Part shown: piece after piece, positions 50,271-59,159 of the stretch
Layout: the number at the start of each line of letters is the position of its first letter
How positions within the stretch are numbered: position 1 is the stretch's first letter
DNA from: Listeria ivanovii subsp. ivanovii
GTDB taxonomy: Bacteria; Bacillota; Bacilli; Lactobacillales; Listeriaceae
Assembly: GCF_900187025.1 (NCBI RefSeq)
Contig: NZ_LT906478.1
Span: 1,906,001-1,970,000, forward strand
Reading direction: 5' to 3'
Length of the DNA stretch: 64,000 bases
Position numbers and translations under genes: made by a program
Notes under the pieces: model-generated
The model's input: only the letters and a program-made list of their open reading frames with translations
Database searches by the model: none
What the model was told of the DNA's origin: nothing

Positions 50271-51329
50271 TTATTTAGTTCCTACAAGTGGCCCATAAGC
50301 ATTTGAAAAGCCATTGTTATACGCAACGCCAGCTTTATTTTTACCAGCGTCCCAGTTAACCGACCAAGTCATAATTCCTTTTACAGGTGTCCCTTTAGCT
50401 TGTAGGCGAGTGAAGACATTTTTGACAATTTGCGGATCTGTTACATAACCAGTTGCAGCGGCATCTACATTAGCTGGTAAACCAAAGACAAATTTATTTG
50501 CAGGAATTTTTAAATAACCGCGTGTTCCATTAATAAAAGAATCTGCCATATAATATAAGAATGATTCTTTCAGTGTGTCATTGTTTTGGGCAATCCATTG
50601 GTTCGTTTCATCCACCCAAACACCATCACCACCTTGGTTATACAGTTGTGGGGCAATATAATCATAATAATTAGCAAGGGAAGTTAAATAACTTTCATAG
50701 GCACTTCCTGGCTTTAAGTAAGGGAATTCTGGTGCCATTGTGATTAAGAAGTTTTTCCCTTCTGCTTTGTAGTGGTCTTTGACGAGTTTAAGTGCATCTG
50801 GAATGACCGTTTTATTGTCACCTGCTGTAATCGCACTTTGTTCTAAATCAATATCTAAACCATCAAATCCATAGGTCTCCACTTGGCGGATAATTTCATT
50901 TGCAAAAGCCTGCTCATCCCCTGCTCTTAGCTCAACGTGTCCATCTGCACCACCAAGCGCTAGTAAGACTGCACGACCTTCTTTGTTTAAAGCGCCTACT
51001 TGTGCTCTGAAATCGCTATCACTTATTCCCACAGGTTTAAATGTTGGAATGCGATTTATACCGTCCCCTTTCATAAACGAAACATCCACTACATTATAGG
51101 CTTTCGGCGTATCTTTGAGCGCAATATCTGCAGAGCTTCCTTGTTGATAGCCATCTTTTCCAGTTGATTTCCAGCTATGCCAGTATCCAACTAGCACCTG
51201 CTTATTTGATATATCGGGCATGATAGACGCATCATCGGTTGCTGCTTGCGCCGTACTCCCAAATGCCCCTAGCCCCGTTCCAACTAAAAGTAAAGATAAA
51301 CCACCAAACATTATTTGTTTCCCATTCAT
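50271..51329 (-). CDS. Secreted GH18 chitinase
   Basis: This 352-residue protein has a signal peptide (MNGKQIMFGGLSLLLVGTG, cleavage near AQA) and a single GH18 barrel. The catalytic motif DGLDIDLEQ (DxxDxDxE, about residues 150-158) is intact, and the substrate Tyr/Trp residues IAPQLYNQGG and MTWSVNWD are present. No separate chitin-binding domain is visible. It matches the second Listeria chitinase (lmo1883 in EGD-e, from memory), reported to be sigma-B dependent. A sigma-B-like promoter is visible upstream. Confidence 0.93.
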   Translation of the reverse strand: MNGKQIMFGGLSLLLVGTGLGAFGSTAQAATDDASIMPDISNKQVLVGYWHSWKSTGKDGYQQGSSADIALKDTPKAYNVVDVSFMKGDGINRIPTFKPVGISDSDFRAQVGALNKEGRAVLLALGGADGHVELRAGDEQAFANEIIRQVETYGFDGLDIDLEQSAITAGDNKTVIPDALKLVKDHYKAEGKNFLITMAPEFPYLKPGSAYESYLTSLANYYDYIAPQLYNQGGDGVWVDETNQWIAQNNDTLKESFLYYMADSFINGTRGYLKIPANKFVFGLPANVDAAATGYVTDPQIVKNVFTRLQAKGTPVKGIMTWSVNWDAGKNKAGVAYNNGFSNAYGPLVGTK

Positions 51330-51384
51330 CCACTTTTCCCCCTTACTGTTTTATCCCAAAAAGTAATCTTGGAGCTACTAGAAA

Positions 51385-51409
51385 ATACCCAGCCCAATGA
51401 AAACAAAAC
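51385..51409 (-). promoter_or_regulatory. Sigma-B-like promoter of the chitinase
   Basis: The minus strand reads GTTT, 15 bases, then GGGTAT, about 55 bases upstream of the start codon. This fits the Listeria sigma-B pattern GTTT-N13-17-GGGWAT. Confidence 0.65.
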
Positions 51410-51421
51410 TAGAAAAACAGC

Positions 51422-51460
51422 AAAAAAACGAAATTGATATAGACCAATTCCGTTTTTAAA
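51422..51460 (-). terminator. Terminator after pbuX
   Basis: The stem AAAACGGAATTG / CAATTTCGTTTT is followed by TTTGC on the minus strand, about 60 bases after the permease stop. Confidence 0.8.
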
Positions 51461-51518
51461 TACGTACTTATTTACAAACACCTAGAAAAAAATAGCCCAA
51501 TAAAAACTGTTTTATTTT

Positions 51519-52826
51519 TCACTCTGCATGTTGCGGTTCAGGATTTGTTGCTTCTTTCGCTTTACGATGAGGAATCATATTAAAAATAATATTAAGCGCA
51601 ATTGCTGTAATGCTCCCAGCAACAATGCCATTACTAGTAAATAAACGAACAAAGGCTGGGAAAGCATTAAATAAGTTAGGGACAACGGTTACCCCTAAGC
51701 CAACTCCAACCGAACAAGCAATTATTAATAAGTTTTCTTGCGAGACAAAATTGACTTTGCCTAGCATCTTAATTCCTTGTGCTACAACCATTCCAAACAT
51801 CGCAACCATGGCTCCCCCAAGAACTGGCGTTGGAATAATCGTTGTAATCGCTCCGATTTTAGGAATTAGCCCTAAGACAATTAAAAAACCAGCAGCTGCA
51901 TAAATAACTTTACGCGTTTTAATTCCGGAAAGCTGAACTAAGCCAACATTTTGGGAATAAGCGGTATATGGAAAAGTATTAAAAACACCGCCAAGCATAA
52001 TTGCAAGACCTTCCGCCCGGTAACCACGAGTCAAATCTTTTTTCGTCAGTTTACGCTCCGTAATATCCGATAAAGCAAAATAAACTCCGGTTGATTCTAC
52101 CATACTAACAAGTGCAATTAAAATCATCGTAATAATTGCTGGCCACTCAAATGTTGGAGTTCCAAAGTAAAATGGTTTCGGCATATGAAACCAGCTAGCC
52201 TCACTTACAGGCCCAAGTGAAATACCTTTATAAAGTGCCGCAAAAATAGAACCACCAACAAGCCCAATTAGAACAGCAATTGCTTTTGAAAAGCCTTGAC
52301 CAAATCGATAGACTAAAATAATTAACAATAAAGTGCCAAACCCAAGACCAAGATTATACATCGAACCAAAATCTTTCGCACCTTCTCCACCAGCTAAATT
52401 ATTAATCGCTACCGGAATTAGTGTTAAGCCAATAACTGTCACAACTGATCCAGTTACAACAGGTGGAAAAAAACGTACAACTTTAGAAAAGAATGGAGCG
52501 ATTAATAATACAAAAAGACCAGAAACAATAATTGAGCCATAAATCGCGCCAATTCCCATATCTTGACCAATTAAAATAATTGGTGCAATCGCTTGAACTG
52601 CACAGCCTAATACAACTGGCAAACCAATTCCAAAAAAACGATTAACCGTTAACTGTAAGAGCGTTGCAATCCCGCACATAAAAATATCAATCGAAACTAA
52701 GTATGTCATTTCTTCTCCGTTAAAACCTAGTGCTGCACCAATTAATAATGGCACAATCACTGCCCCTGCGTACATCGCAAGAACATGTTGAAATCCTAAA
52801 GCAGCAATTTTTCCTTTACCTAACAT
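51519..52826 (-). CDS. pbuX: Xanthine permease
   Basis: This 435-residue NCS2 transporter has about 14 hydrophobic segments and the signature TPYTAYSQNVGLVQLSGI-like segment near residue 290 (here FNTFPYTAYSQNVGLVQ). It imports xanthine with protons. It lies directly downstream of xpt (6-base gap), so uptake and phosphoribosylation of xanthine are co-expressed under the guanine riboswitch. Confidence 0.94.
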   Translation of the reverse strand: MLGKGKIAALGFQHVLAMYAGAVIVPLLIGAALGFNGEEMTYLVSIDIFMCGIATLLQLTVNRFFGIGLPVVLGCAVQAIAPIILIGQDMGIGAIYGSIIVSGLFVLLIAPFFSKVVRFFPPVVTGSVVTVIGLTLIPVAINNLAGGEGAKDFGSMYNLGLGFGTLLLIILVYRFGQGFSKAIAVLIGLVGGSIFAALYKGISLGPVSEASWFHMPKPFYFGTPTFEWPAIITMILIALVSMVESTGVYFALSDITERKLTKKDLTRGYRAEGLAIMLGGVFNTFPYTAYSQNVGLVQLSGIKTRKVIYAAAGFLIVLGLIPKIGAITTIIPTPVLGGAMVAMFGMVVAQGIKMLGKVNFVSQENLLIIACSVGVGLGVTVVPNLFNAFPAFVRLFTSNGIVAGSITAIALNIIFNMIPHRKAKEATNPEPQHAE

Positions 52827-52832
52827 TTAGAC

Positions 52833-53466
<634 letters not shown>

Positions 53467-53507
53467 ATAGAAGCCACCAAAAACCCTAGTGACTTCTTTA
53501 TACAAAC

Positions 53508-53577
53508 TACTCATAGTCCGGTTATTTACGGTAACCAGGTAGAAACTCGTTGCCCAATCGCAACTATTATATAAGTA
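53508..53577 (-). promoter_or_regulatory. Guanine-class purine riboswitch aptamer
   Basis: The minus strand shows the full purine aptamer. P1 arms are TACTTAT and ATGAGTA. The conserved TATAAT and TTTCTACCTGG junctions and two seven-base kissing loops are present. The 3' junction reads GGACTATG, so the ligand-pairing base (position 74 of the B. subtilis numbering) is C, specifying guanine/hypoxanthine, not adenine. It precedes xpt-pbuX with a terminator. Confidence 0.95.
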
Positions 53578-53639
53578 TTTCGATTTTAAGTTATGTTGTT
53601 TATTATAGCTTTCTAGATTAACTAGGTCAAGCTAATTTT

Positions 53640-55163
53640 TCACTCGTTAAATTGATAAACATAAGCATATCTTTTTTCTAGTAATTCTAATAAGTAGTTC
53701 GGATTTAAGCCCTCTCCTGTTGTATCCGTCAAAATTTCTAGTGGTTTTTTCATTTTACCAAATTGATGTACATGCTCCGTTAACCACGTTTTTAATGGCG
53801 TATAATCATCGCTTGCAATAATCGCATCCATATTGGGGATTTCTTTTTGCATTTGGTGGTAGAACTGTGCCGCATACATTAAACCAAGCGCGTAAGAAGG
53901 GAAATAACCAAAATCACCGCCAGCCCAGTGAATATCTTGCAAGACACCGTTCGTATCAGAATCTGGACGAATACCCAAATATTCTTCGTATTTATCTCCC
54001 CATGCTTTCGGTAAGTCTTTTACTTCTAAATCGCCATTAATTAAGGCTTTTTCAAGTTCATAACGAATCATAATATGAAGTGGATAAGTTAAAGTATCCG
54101 CCTCAATCCGAATCAGTGAACTTTCTGAGATATTCACAGCACGATAAAAGTCTTCTAACTTCACATCATCAAAAGCCGGTTTTGTAATTGCTTGAAAATC
54201 AGCATAATTACTTTTCCAAAAAGCCAAACTGGAACCAATGATAATTTCATAAAATAGTGACTGTGATTCATGAATCCCCATGGAAGCACCATTTGCTAGT
54301 GGCGTTCCTACAAGTGCTTCATCAAAATTTTGCTCATAAATCGCATGCCCACCTTCATGGATAGTTCCAAAAACAGCCATTTTGAAGTCATTTTTATTGT
54401 AACGTGTAGTAATTCGAACATCGCCGGTATTTAATCCCGTCGCGAATGGATGTACCGTTTCATCTAATCGACCTGCCTCAAAATCAAAGCCCATTTTGTT
54501 TAAAATTCGAATACTAAATTCTTTTTGCTTTGCTTCAGAGATCTTTGTGTTTAAAATCGTTGCGTCTGGCTTAATTCCTTCTTTAACAATTTTTTCACGA
54601 ATCGCCATAATGCCATCACGAACTTTTTCAAACACAGAATCAAGCACAGCAACTGTTACACCAGGCTCATATTGGTCAAGCAACGTATCATATTTATTTT
54701 CCGTGTAACCCCAATAATCCACAAATTTGCGTTTCATTTCCAAAATCCTAGTCAAAAATGGTTCAAATGCTGCAAAATCATTTTGTTCTCTAGCCCTTGT
54801 CCAAGCGGTTTCTGCTTGAGCCACTAGTTTGGTATATTCGGCATATTCTTTACTCGGGATTTTTTTATTTAAATCATAATTTTTTTGAGACTCTTCTAAA
54901 GTTTTACGAGTAATTTCGGATAGATTTTCTTTATTTAGATTTAGTCCCGCAATAAAAGCAGCCATTTCTTCGGATGTTTGCATATGGAAGATTTCTTCGG
55001 AAAGAACACCAATGACATCTGAACGTCCTTCCATTCCTTTTGCAGGTGCCCCTGTTCGAAGGTCCCAATATACTAATGCTAAAGCTTCTTCCAGTGCTTC
55101 CATTTTTTTAATATAGTCTAAAAATTCCTGTTCTAATGTTTCTACCAAATTTAACTCCTCCAT
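53640..55163 (-). CDS. Carboxypeptidase Taq (M32 family)
   Basis: This 507-residue zinc metallocarboxypeptidase has the HExxH zinc site TIHEGGHAIYEQN (about residue 269) and the downstream glutamate in NGASMGIHESQSLFYE (about 297). It removes C-terminal residues from peptides in the cytoplasm. It is similar in size to B. subtilis YpwA and is monocistronic. No targeting signal is seen. Confidence 0.93.
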   Translation of the reverse strand: MEELNLVETLEQEFLDYIKKMEALEEALALVYWDLRTGAPAKGMEGRSDVIGVLSEEIFHMQTSEEMAAFIAGLNLNKENLSEITRKTLEESQKNYDLNKKIPSKEYAEYTKLVAQAETAWTRAREQNDFAAFEPFLTRILEMKRKFVDYWGYTENKYDTLLDQYEPGVTVAVLDSVFEKVRDGIMAIREKIVKEGIKPDATILNTKISEAKQKEFSIRILNKMGFDFEAGRLDETVHPFATGLNTGDVRITTRYNKNDFKMAVFGTIHEGGHAIYEQNFDEALVGTPLANGASMGIHESQSLFYEIIIGSSLAFWKSNYADFQAITKPAFDDVKLEDFYRAVNISESSLIRIEADTLTYPLHIMIRYELEKALINGDLEVKDLPKAWGDKYEEYLGIRPDSDTNGVLQDIHWAGGDFGYFPSYALGLMYAAQFYHQMQKEIPNMDAIIASDDYTPLKTWLTEHVHQFGKMKKPLEILTDTTGEGLNPNYLLELLEKRYAYVYQFNE

Positions 55164-56312
55164 TCAGTCTTCTTTTTTCACACGTGGTTTTCTCGGACCC
55201 CAATATTGATACAAATCAGTCCGCAAATAACCATTATATAATTTCCGTTTTTTCGTTGCTTTTTTACCATAAACTTCCTCAAATAATTCATAGGAAGTTA
55301 GAACATATACGGACCAAGTAGGCATTCTTTTATATACAATGCCCATTTCGCGATAAAGTTGACGAACAGCTTCTTCATCCTCTAGTCGTTCTCCGTACGG
55401 TGGATTCGCTACAACTACCCCGTATTCATCTTCTGTTTGAAAATCCGCTACTTGAAGTTGTCTAAAAGATATCAAATCGCCAAGACCTGCTTCAACAGCA
55501 TTTTGTTTTGCAATATCAATTAAACGAGCATCAATATCTCCACCAATAATATTTAGTGGTTGGTCATAGTTTGCCAAATCCTCTGCTTCTTGTCTCGCAT
55601 CCGCCCAAATTTGTTTCGGCATCCAATCCCACGTTTCTGATACAAATTCACGGTTAAAACCTGGTGCAATATTTTGACCAATTAAAGCTGCTTCAATTGG
55701 AATTGTTCCAGAACCACAAACTGGATCATAAAAAGGACGGTCTGGATGCCAGCTTGTAAGTAAAACAAGTGCAGCTGCCATCGTTTCTTTAATCGGCGCG
55801 CTACCTTGCGCTAAACGATAGCCGCGTTTATGTAATCCTGGACCACTCGTATCAATCGTTAAGGTAACTTCATCCTTTAAAATCGAGACCTCTAGCTTAA
55901 AAAGTGCTCCTGTTTCCATTAAACGACCAGACCGGCGATACTTTTCACTCACACGATTAACGATTGCTTTTTTCACGATTGCTTGGCAGTCAGGAACACT
56001 ATAAAGCGTTGATTTAACTGATTTTCCAGCAACAGGAAACTCCGCATCAAGTGGCAAATAATCTTCCCACGGTAATGCTTTCGTTTTTTCAAATAATTCA
56101 TCAAATGTCGTCGCTTTAAAAACGCCAACAACAATCTTCACACGGTCTGCAACACGAAGCCATAAGTTAGCTCTAGCAATTGCTGCCAAATCCCCTTCAA
56201 AATAAACTTTACCGTTTTCTACTTTTGGTTCGTAACCTAAGCGTGCTACTTCTTTCCCAACAATAGCTTCTAAACCAGAGGCCGCTGTTGCCACCAACTG
56301 AAATGTTTTCAT
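55164..56312 (-). CDS. 23S rRNA methyltransferase, RlmL/YpsC type (THUMP + methylase)
   Basis: This protein of about 382 residues has an N-terminal ferredoxin-like and THUMP RNA-binding part, then a Rossmann methylase. Motif PVCGSGTIPIEAA is near residue 195 and the NPPY motif VVANPPYGERL near 308, the N2-guanine methylase type (G2445-like target). The start is ATG 56312 (MKTFQLVATAASG), with AAGGATGGGACACG upstream. The longer frame to 56459 runs into rnpB. It follows rnpB, as in B. subtilis. Confidence 0.92.
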   Translation of the reverse strand: MKTFQLVATAASGLEAIVGKEVARLGYEPKVENGKVYFEGDLAAIARANLWLRVADRVKIVVGVFKATTFDELFEKTKALPWEDYLPLDAEFPVAGKSVKSTLYSVPDCQAIVKKAIVNRVSEKYRRSGRLMETGALFKLEVSILKDEVTLTIDTSGPGLHKRGYRLAQGSAPIKETMAAALVLLTSWHPDRPFYDPVCGSGTIPIEAALIGQNIAPGFNREFVSETWDWMPKQIWADARQEAEDLANYDQPLNIIGGDIDARLIDIAKQNAVEAGLGDLISFRQLQVADFQTEDEYGVVVANPPYGERLEDEEAVRQLYREMGIVYKRMPTWSVYVLTSYELFEEVYGKKATKKRKLYNGYLRTDLYQYWGPRKPRVKKED

Positions 56313-56463
56313 CGTGTCCCATCCTTTATATAAATTTCTAATGAAAAAAGCTGCTTTAAAAGCGGAAGTCGATTGTTTTAATAGGCATTCAACCAGGTCG
56401 AACACCACCTTAAAACTTGCGCTCCGGCCTTCTAAAACAGCCTTCAATGTTAAATTCATCCTG

Positions 56464-56863
56464 TAAATAACGCTCTGTAAGCCATGTTCTGTTCTTTACT
56501 ATATACAGGGTAATAGTAAAGAGATAACCATCTATCTGCACGAAAATAAATTCGCGCCTCGTCCCTCGTTCTTGATTCCTCGGGAAAAGTGCCCCTACCA
56601 TAAGTTTGAGTTTCTCGCTCGTGGGGTTTACCTCGTTCCACTTCCGAGCATTTCTGCCGGAACTTCGTCACTGTGGCACCTTCAAGGTTATAAGACCATA
56701 TCTAGTAGACTTAGGTCATTCACCTGCCGTCAAACCGGAAATCCGGAATGCCCTGGCTTATTGTTTGACCAGGCACGATCACTACGGGCATCACAGCACC
56801 GTGCGAGCATGGACTTTCCTCTGCTTTCCTAGGAAAACAGCGATTATCCGAACGTTATTCATT
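56464..56863 (-). ncRNA. rnpB: RNase P RNA (B-type)
   Basis: The minus strand is the catalytic RNA that matures tRNA 5' ends. Recognisable conserved segments in order are: the 5' end AACGTTCGGATAATCGCTG, GAGGAAAGTCCATGCTCGCAC (split here across two phrases), and the 3' part ending GGCTTACAGAGCGTTATT, whose last bases pair with the 5' end as helix P1. The location between gpsB and the rlmL-like gene is the B. subtilis arrangement. All short open frames in this stretch are spurious. Confidence 0.95.
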
Positions 56864-56891
56864 TTTTCTTAACTTACTAATACTAGCACAC

Positions 56892-57233
56892 CTATTCGTT
56901 GTCGTCCAGCTTATTTCCAAAAACATGTTTTTCTAAATTAGAAAGACGTTTTAAGATATCAAAGTTGGTCGTTCCAGCTGGCTGTGTAGTTGCTTGAAAT
57001 GCTGGTGCTGTTTGTACAGCCGTTCTCAAAGGTGCATTGTCTAATTCTTGTACTAAACGAATATTTTCAGCTTGAAGCGCTTCAATTTCTTGTGTAAATG
57101 TGCTGTAATCTTTAATAACCATGTCTAAAAATTCATCGACATCTTCCGGATTGTATCCACGAAGCCCAGTTTTAAATTCTTTTTCCAAAATTTCTTTACC
57201 AGTTAAGTGATATTCGAACTGTTCCGAAGTCAT
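56892..57233 (-). CDS. gpsB: Cell-division protein GpsB
   Basis: This DivIVA-like coiled-coil adapter binds class A PBPs at the septum. The N-terminal membrane/lipid and dimer region is LTGKEILEKEFKTGLRGY (about residues 10-27), with GYNPEDVDEFL following and a coiled coil to about 70. The C-terminal NFDILKRLSNLEKHVFG hexamerisation helix completes the 113 residues. PbpA, its known partner in Listeria, is encoded about 2 kb away (59160). Confidence 0.95.
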   Translation of the reverse strand: MTSEQFEYHLTGKEILEKEFKTGLRGYNPEDVDEFLDMVIKDYSTFTQEIEALQAENIRLVQELDNAPLRTAVQTAPAFQATTQPAGTTNFDILKRLSNLEKHVFGNKLDDNE

Positions 57234-57292
57234 GTAACTCCACCTCTATCTCTATTCCTACATATTTTTGTTCTAGTCATATACTTACCCTT

Positions 57293-57321
57293 ATTTTTCC
57301 AAATCTCACACCATTTGTCAA
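57293..57321 (-). promoter_or_regulatory. Possible gpsB promoter
   Basis: TTGACA (57316-57321, minus strand), a 17-base spacer and AAAAAT (57293-57298) form a good -35 with a weak -10 upstream of gpsB. Confidence 0.45.
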
Positions 57322-57363
57322 TCTATACGGATATTTTTTCCAAAATTACTATTTATTCCTACA

Positions 57364-57912
57364 TTAAAAAGCTTGATTCATGTCATCCACCACATCTTGA
57401 AGGGCATAAAAATCAATGCACTCTAAATAATAATCCGACTGCTCTTTCGCTATTTTGGCGCGTTCATAGAAAAACTTTGGCGAACCTTCTTTTTCTAAAT
57501 CGTATACAAGCAAAGCCCCGTCTGTATTATCAATAATAAATCCATCTTTTGCTTGAAACTGCGCTGGATTTTCATATGGTCGCTTTGTAATAAATGCGTG
57601 GTAATCTGCCACAGCAAGAATTTCATTTGCCCATAATTGATTGGCTTCATTCCAGTTAGAGCTTTGCTTTTCGAATGGTTCTAAGACAGCAAGCTTTAAT
57701 GGATACTCCTCTGCTTTAAGCTCTGTAACAACTTCTCCTGCCCAAAGTTCAATTCCAAGTTGCCCAGAAATAATGACCCATTCTAAACCATTTTCCACAA
57801 GCGGGATTAAGTGGCGTTTGATAGTTTCTTTAATATAAACAGCTTCATCCGCATCCTTTTTAAAAATTCCCAGTTCAAAATTTTTATATCCCGTCACGGC
57901 GATGGATTTCAC
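57364..57912 (-). CDS. ypsA: YpsA-like SLOG-superfamily protein (DUF1273)
   Basis: This 182-residue protein has an N-terminal Rossmann-like SLOG domain (IAVTGYKNFELGIF, VIISGQLGIELWAG) of the YspA/DprA-related class that may bind a nucleotide-derived ligand. In B. subtilis and S. aureus, YpsA influences cell division and copper/oxidative response. The gene starts with GTG 57912, overlapping the yppE stop as GTGA, and lies in the yppE-ypsA-gpsB neighbourhood. Its biochemical activity is unknown. Confidence 0.85.
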   Translation of the reverse strand: MKSIAVTGYKNFELGIFKKDADEAVYIKETIKRHLIPLVENGLEWVIISGQLGIELWAGEVVTELKAEEYPLKLAVLEPFEKQSSNWNEANQLWANEILAVADYHAFITKRPYENPAQFQAKDGFIIDNTDGALLVYDLEKEGSPKFFYERAKIAKEQSDYYLECIDFYALQDVVDDMNQAF

Positions 57913-58274
57913 ATCAATTCCTCTTTTCTTTTTAAGAAATCTCTTACTCTTGTTAGTGTATACTTAGTAGATTCATAATGATCCAAGAAGTGCTTATAAA
58001 AAGACTTTCCATTAAATGCGCTCACTGCTGTCATTTGAATATTGTCAGATGCTTGTCTAAGTTGAAGTTCCCCTAAATACGGCGGACGTTCTTTATTTAC
58101 CCATGGAATAGCTAATTCTAAAAAATCATCAGCAAGCTTCTTTGCTTCGTCCACAAATGGCTTCATATCTTTATAAAAATCAAACGGCTTTGCTGCTTCG
58201 CGATTACTTAGGTACAATTCCCAATTTTTTTCGTTTTGTAGAAGCAGTTTTTCCGTACGTTCTAAAAGTTCCAT
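57909..58274 (-). CDS. yppE: YppE-like helical protein (DUF1798)
   Basis: This 121-residue all-helical protein has MELLERTEKLLLQNEK and PPYLGELQLRQASDNIQM, matching the YppE/DUF1798 family known only from structure. No active-site motif is obvious. It is translationally coupled to ypsA and divergent from recU-pbpA, a position conserved in Bacilli. Function unknown. Confidence 0.82.
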   Translation of the reverse strand: MELLERTEKLLLQNEKNWELYLSNREAAKPFDFYKDMKPFVDEAKKLADDFLELAIPWVNKERPPYLGELQLRQASDNIQMTAVSAFNGKSFYKHFLDHYESTKYTLTRVRDFLKRKEELM

Positions 58275-58460
58275 ACTATCACTCTTTCCTTCAAAATTCG
58301 CTTACTTCCAGAATAGCATAGGAAGGTAAATCTTGCCTAAAATTAGATTATTGACGAAATTATGGTAAAATAGACGAAGGTACGTTCTATTTATGTACAA
58401 TTTTCTTACTAAAAGGAACTATTTTGCATTTATTTGACACTATCATTTTCATTTTTATTT

Positions 58461-58468
58461 GTTATAAT
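58461..58468 (+). promoter_or_regulatory. Extended -10 promoter of recU-pbpA
   Basis: TGT followed by TATAAT (58463-58468) lies about 50 bases upstream of the recU start. A TTGACA 23 bases further upstream is too far to pair well. Confidence 0.6.
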
Positions 58469-58519
58469 AGATGTTAGTCTAAAATTCAGAATAGAAATTT
58501 TCTGATAGAGGTGAGAAAA

Positions 58520-59128
58520 ATGGCTATTGGCTACCCTAACGGCAAGAAATATGCAGCAAGCCCTGAGCAGACAGTTCCGCAAAAAAAGCGAAAAGAAACT
58601 GTTTCTTATGGTAAACGTGGTATGTCTTTGGAAGATGACCTAAATGACACTATCGCTTATTATTTAGCGCAAGATATGGCCGTCATCCATAAAAAGCCTA
58701 CCCCTGTCCAAATTGTCAGCGTGGATTACCCAAAAAGAAGTAGCGCAAAAATTAAGGAAGCCTACTTCAAAACACCCTCCACAACAGATTACAATGGTGT
58801 GTATAAAGGAAAGTATATTGATTTCGAAGCAAAAGAAACACAAAATACTACTTCCTTTCCACTAAGCAATTTCCATGATCACCAAATGACACATATGGCG
58901 AGTGTCTTAAAACAAGATGGCATTGTTTTTGTCATTATTGCCTTTCAAAAACTCGGAGAAACTCACTTCATTCCATTTGAAAAGTTTTATCCGTTTTGGC
59001 AACGAATGCAGAGTGGTGGAAGAAAATCTGTTACTTTAACAGAAATACAAGATGTATCAGACCAAATTCCTTATGGTCTAAATCCAAGGCTTGACTTTTT
59101 GAAAACGATAGACAAAATATACTTCTAG
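58520..59128 (+). CDS. recU: Holliday-junction resolvase RecU
   Basis: This 202-residue Firmicute resolvase cuts four-way junctions with RuvAB and modulates RecA. Catalytic residues are visible around [11 protein letters not shown] (the E-x-K of PD-(D/E)xK nucleases, near residue 110) and the stalk region follows the basic N-terminus. I start at ATG 58520 ([11 protein letters not shown]), after GAGGTGAGAAAA. It lies 31 bases upstream of pbpA, the conserved recU-ponA pair. Confidence 0.95.
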   Translation: MAIGYPNGKKYAASPEQTVPQKKRKETVSYGKRGMSLEDDLNDTIAYYLAQDMAVIHKKPTPVQIVSVDYPKRSSAKIKEAYFKTPSTTDYNGVYKGKYIDFEAKETQNTTSFPLSNFHDHQMTHMASVLKQDGIVFVIIAFQKLGETHFIPFEKFYPFWQRMQSGGRKSVTLTEIQDVSDQIPYGLNPRLDFLKTIDKIYF

Positions 59129-59159
59129 TCAACCCTTATTTAAAGGAGAGAGATTTTTA

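Noticed and set aside
56456-56872. Several open frames on both strands (60-90 codons)
   Set aside because: They lie within the RNase P RNA gene, whose conserved segments and paired ends are recognisable. No ribosome sites or protein families fit.
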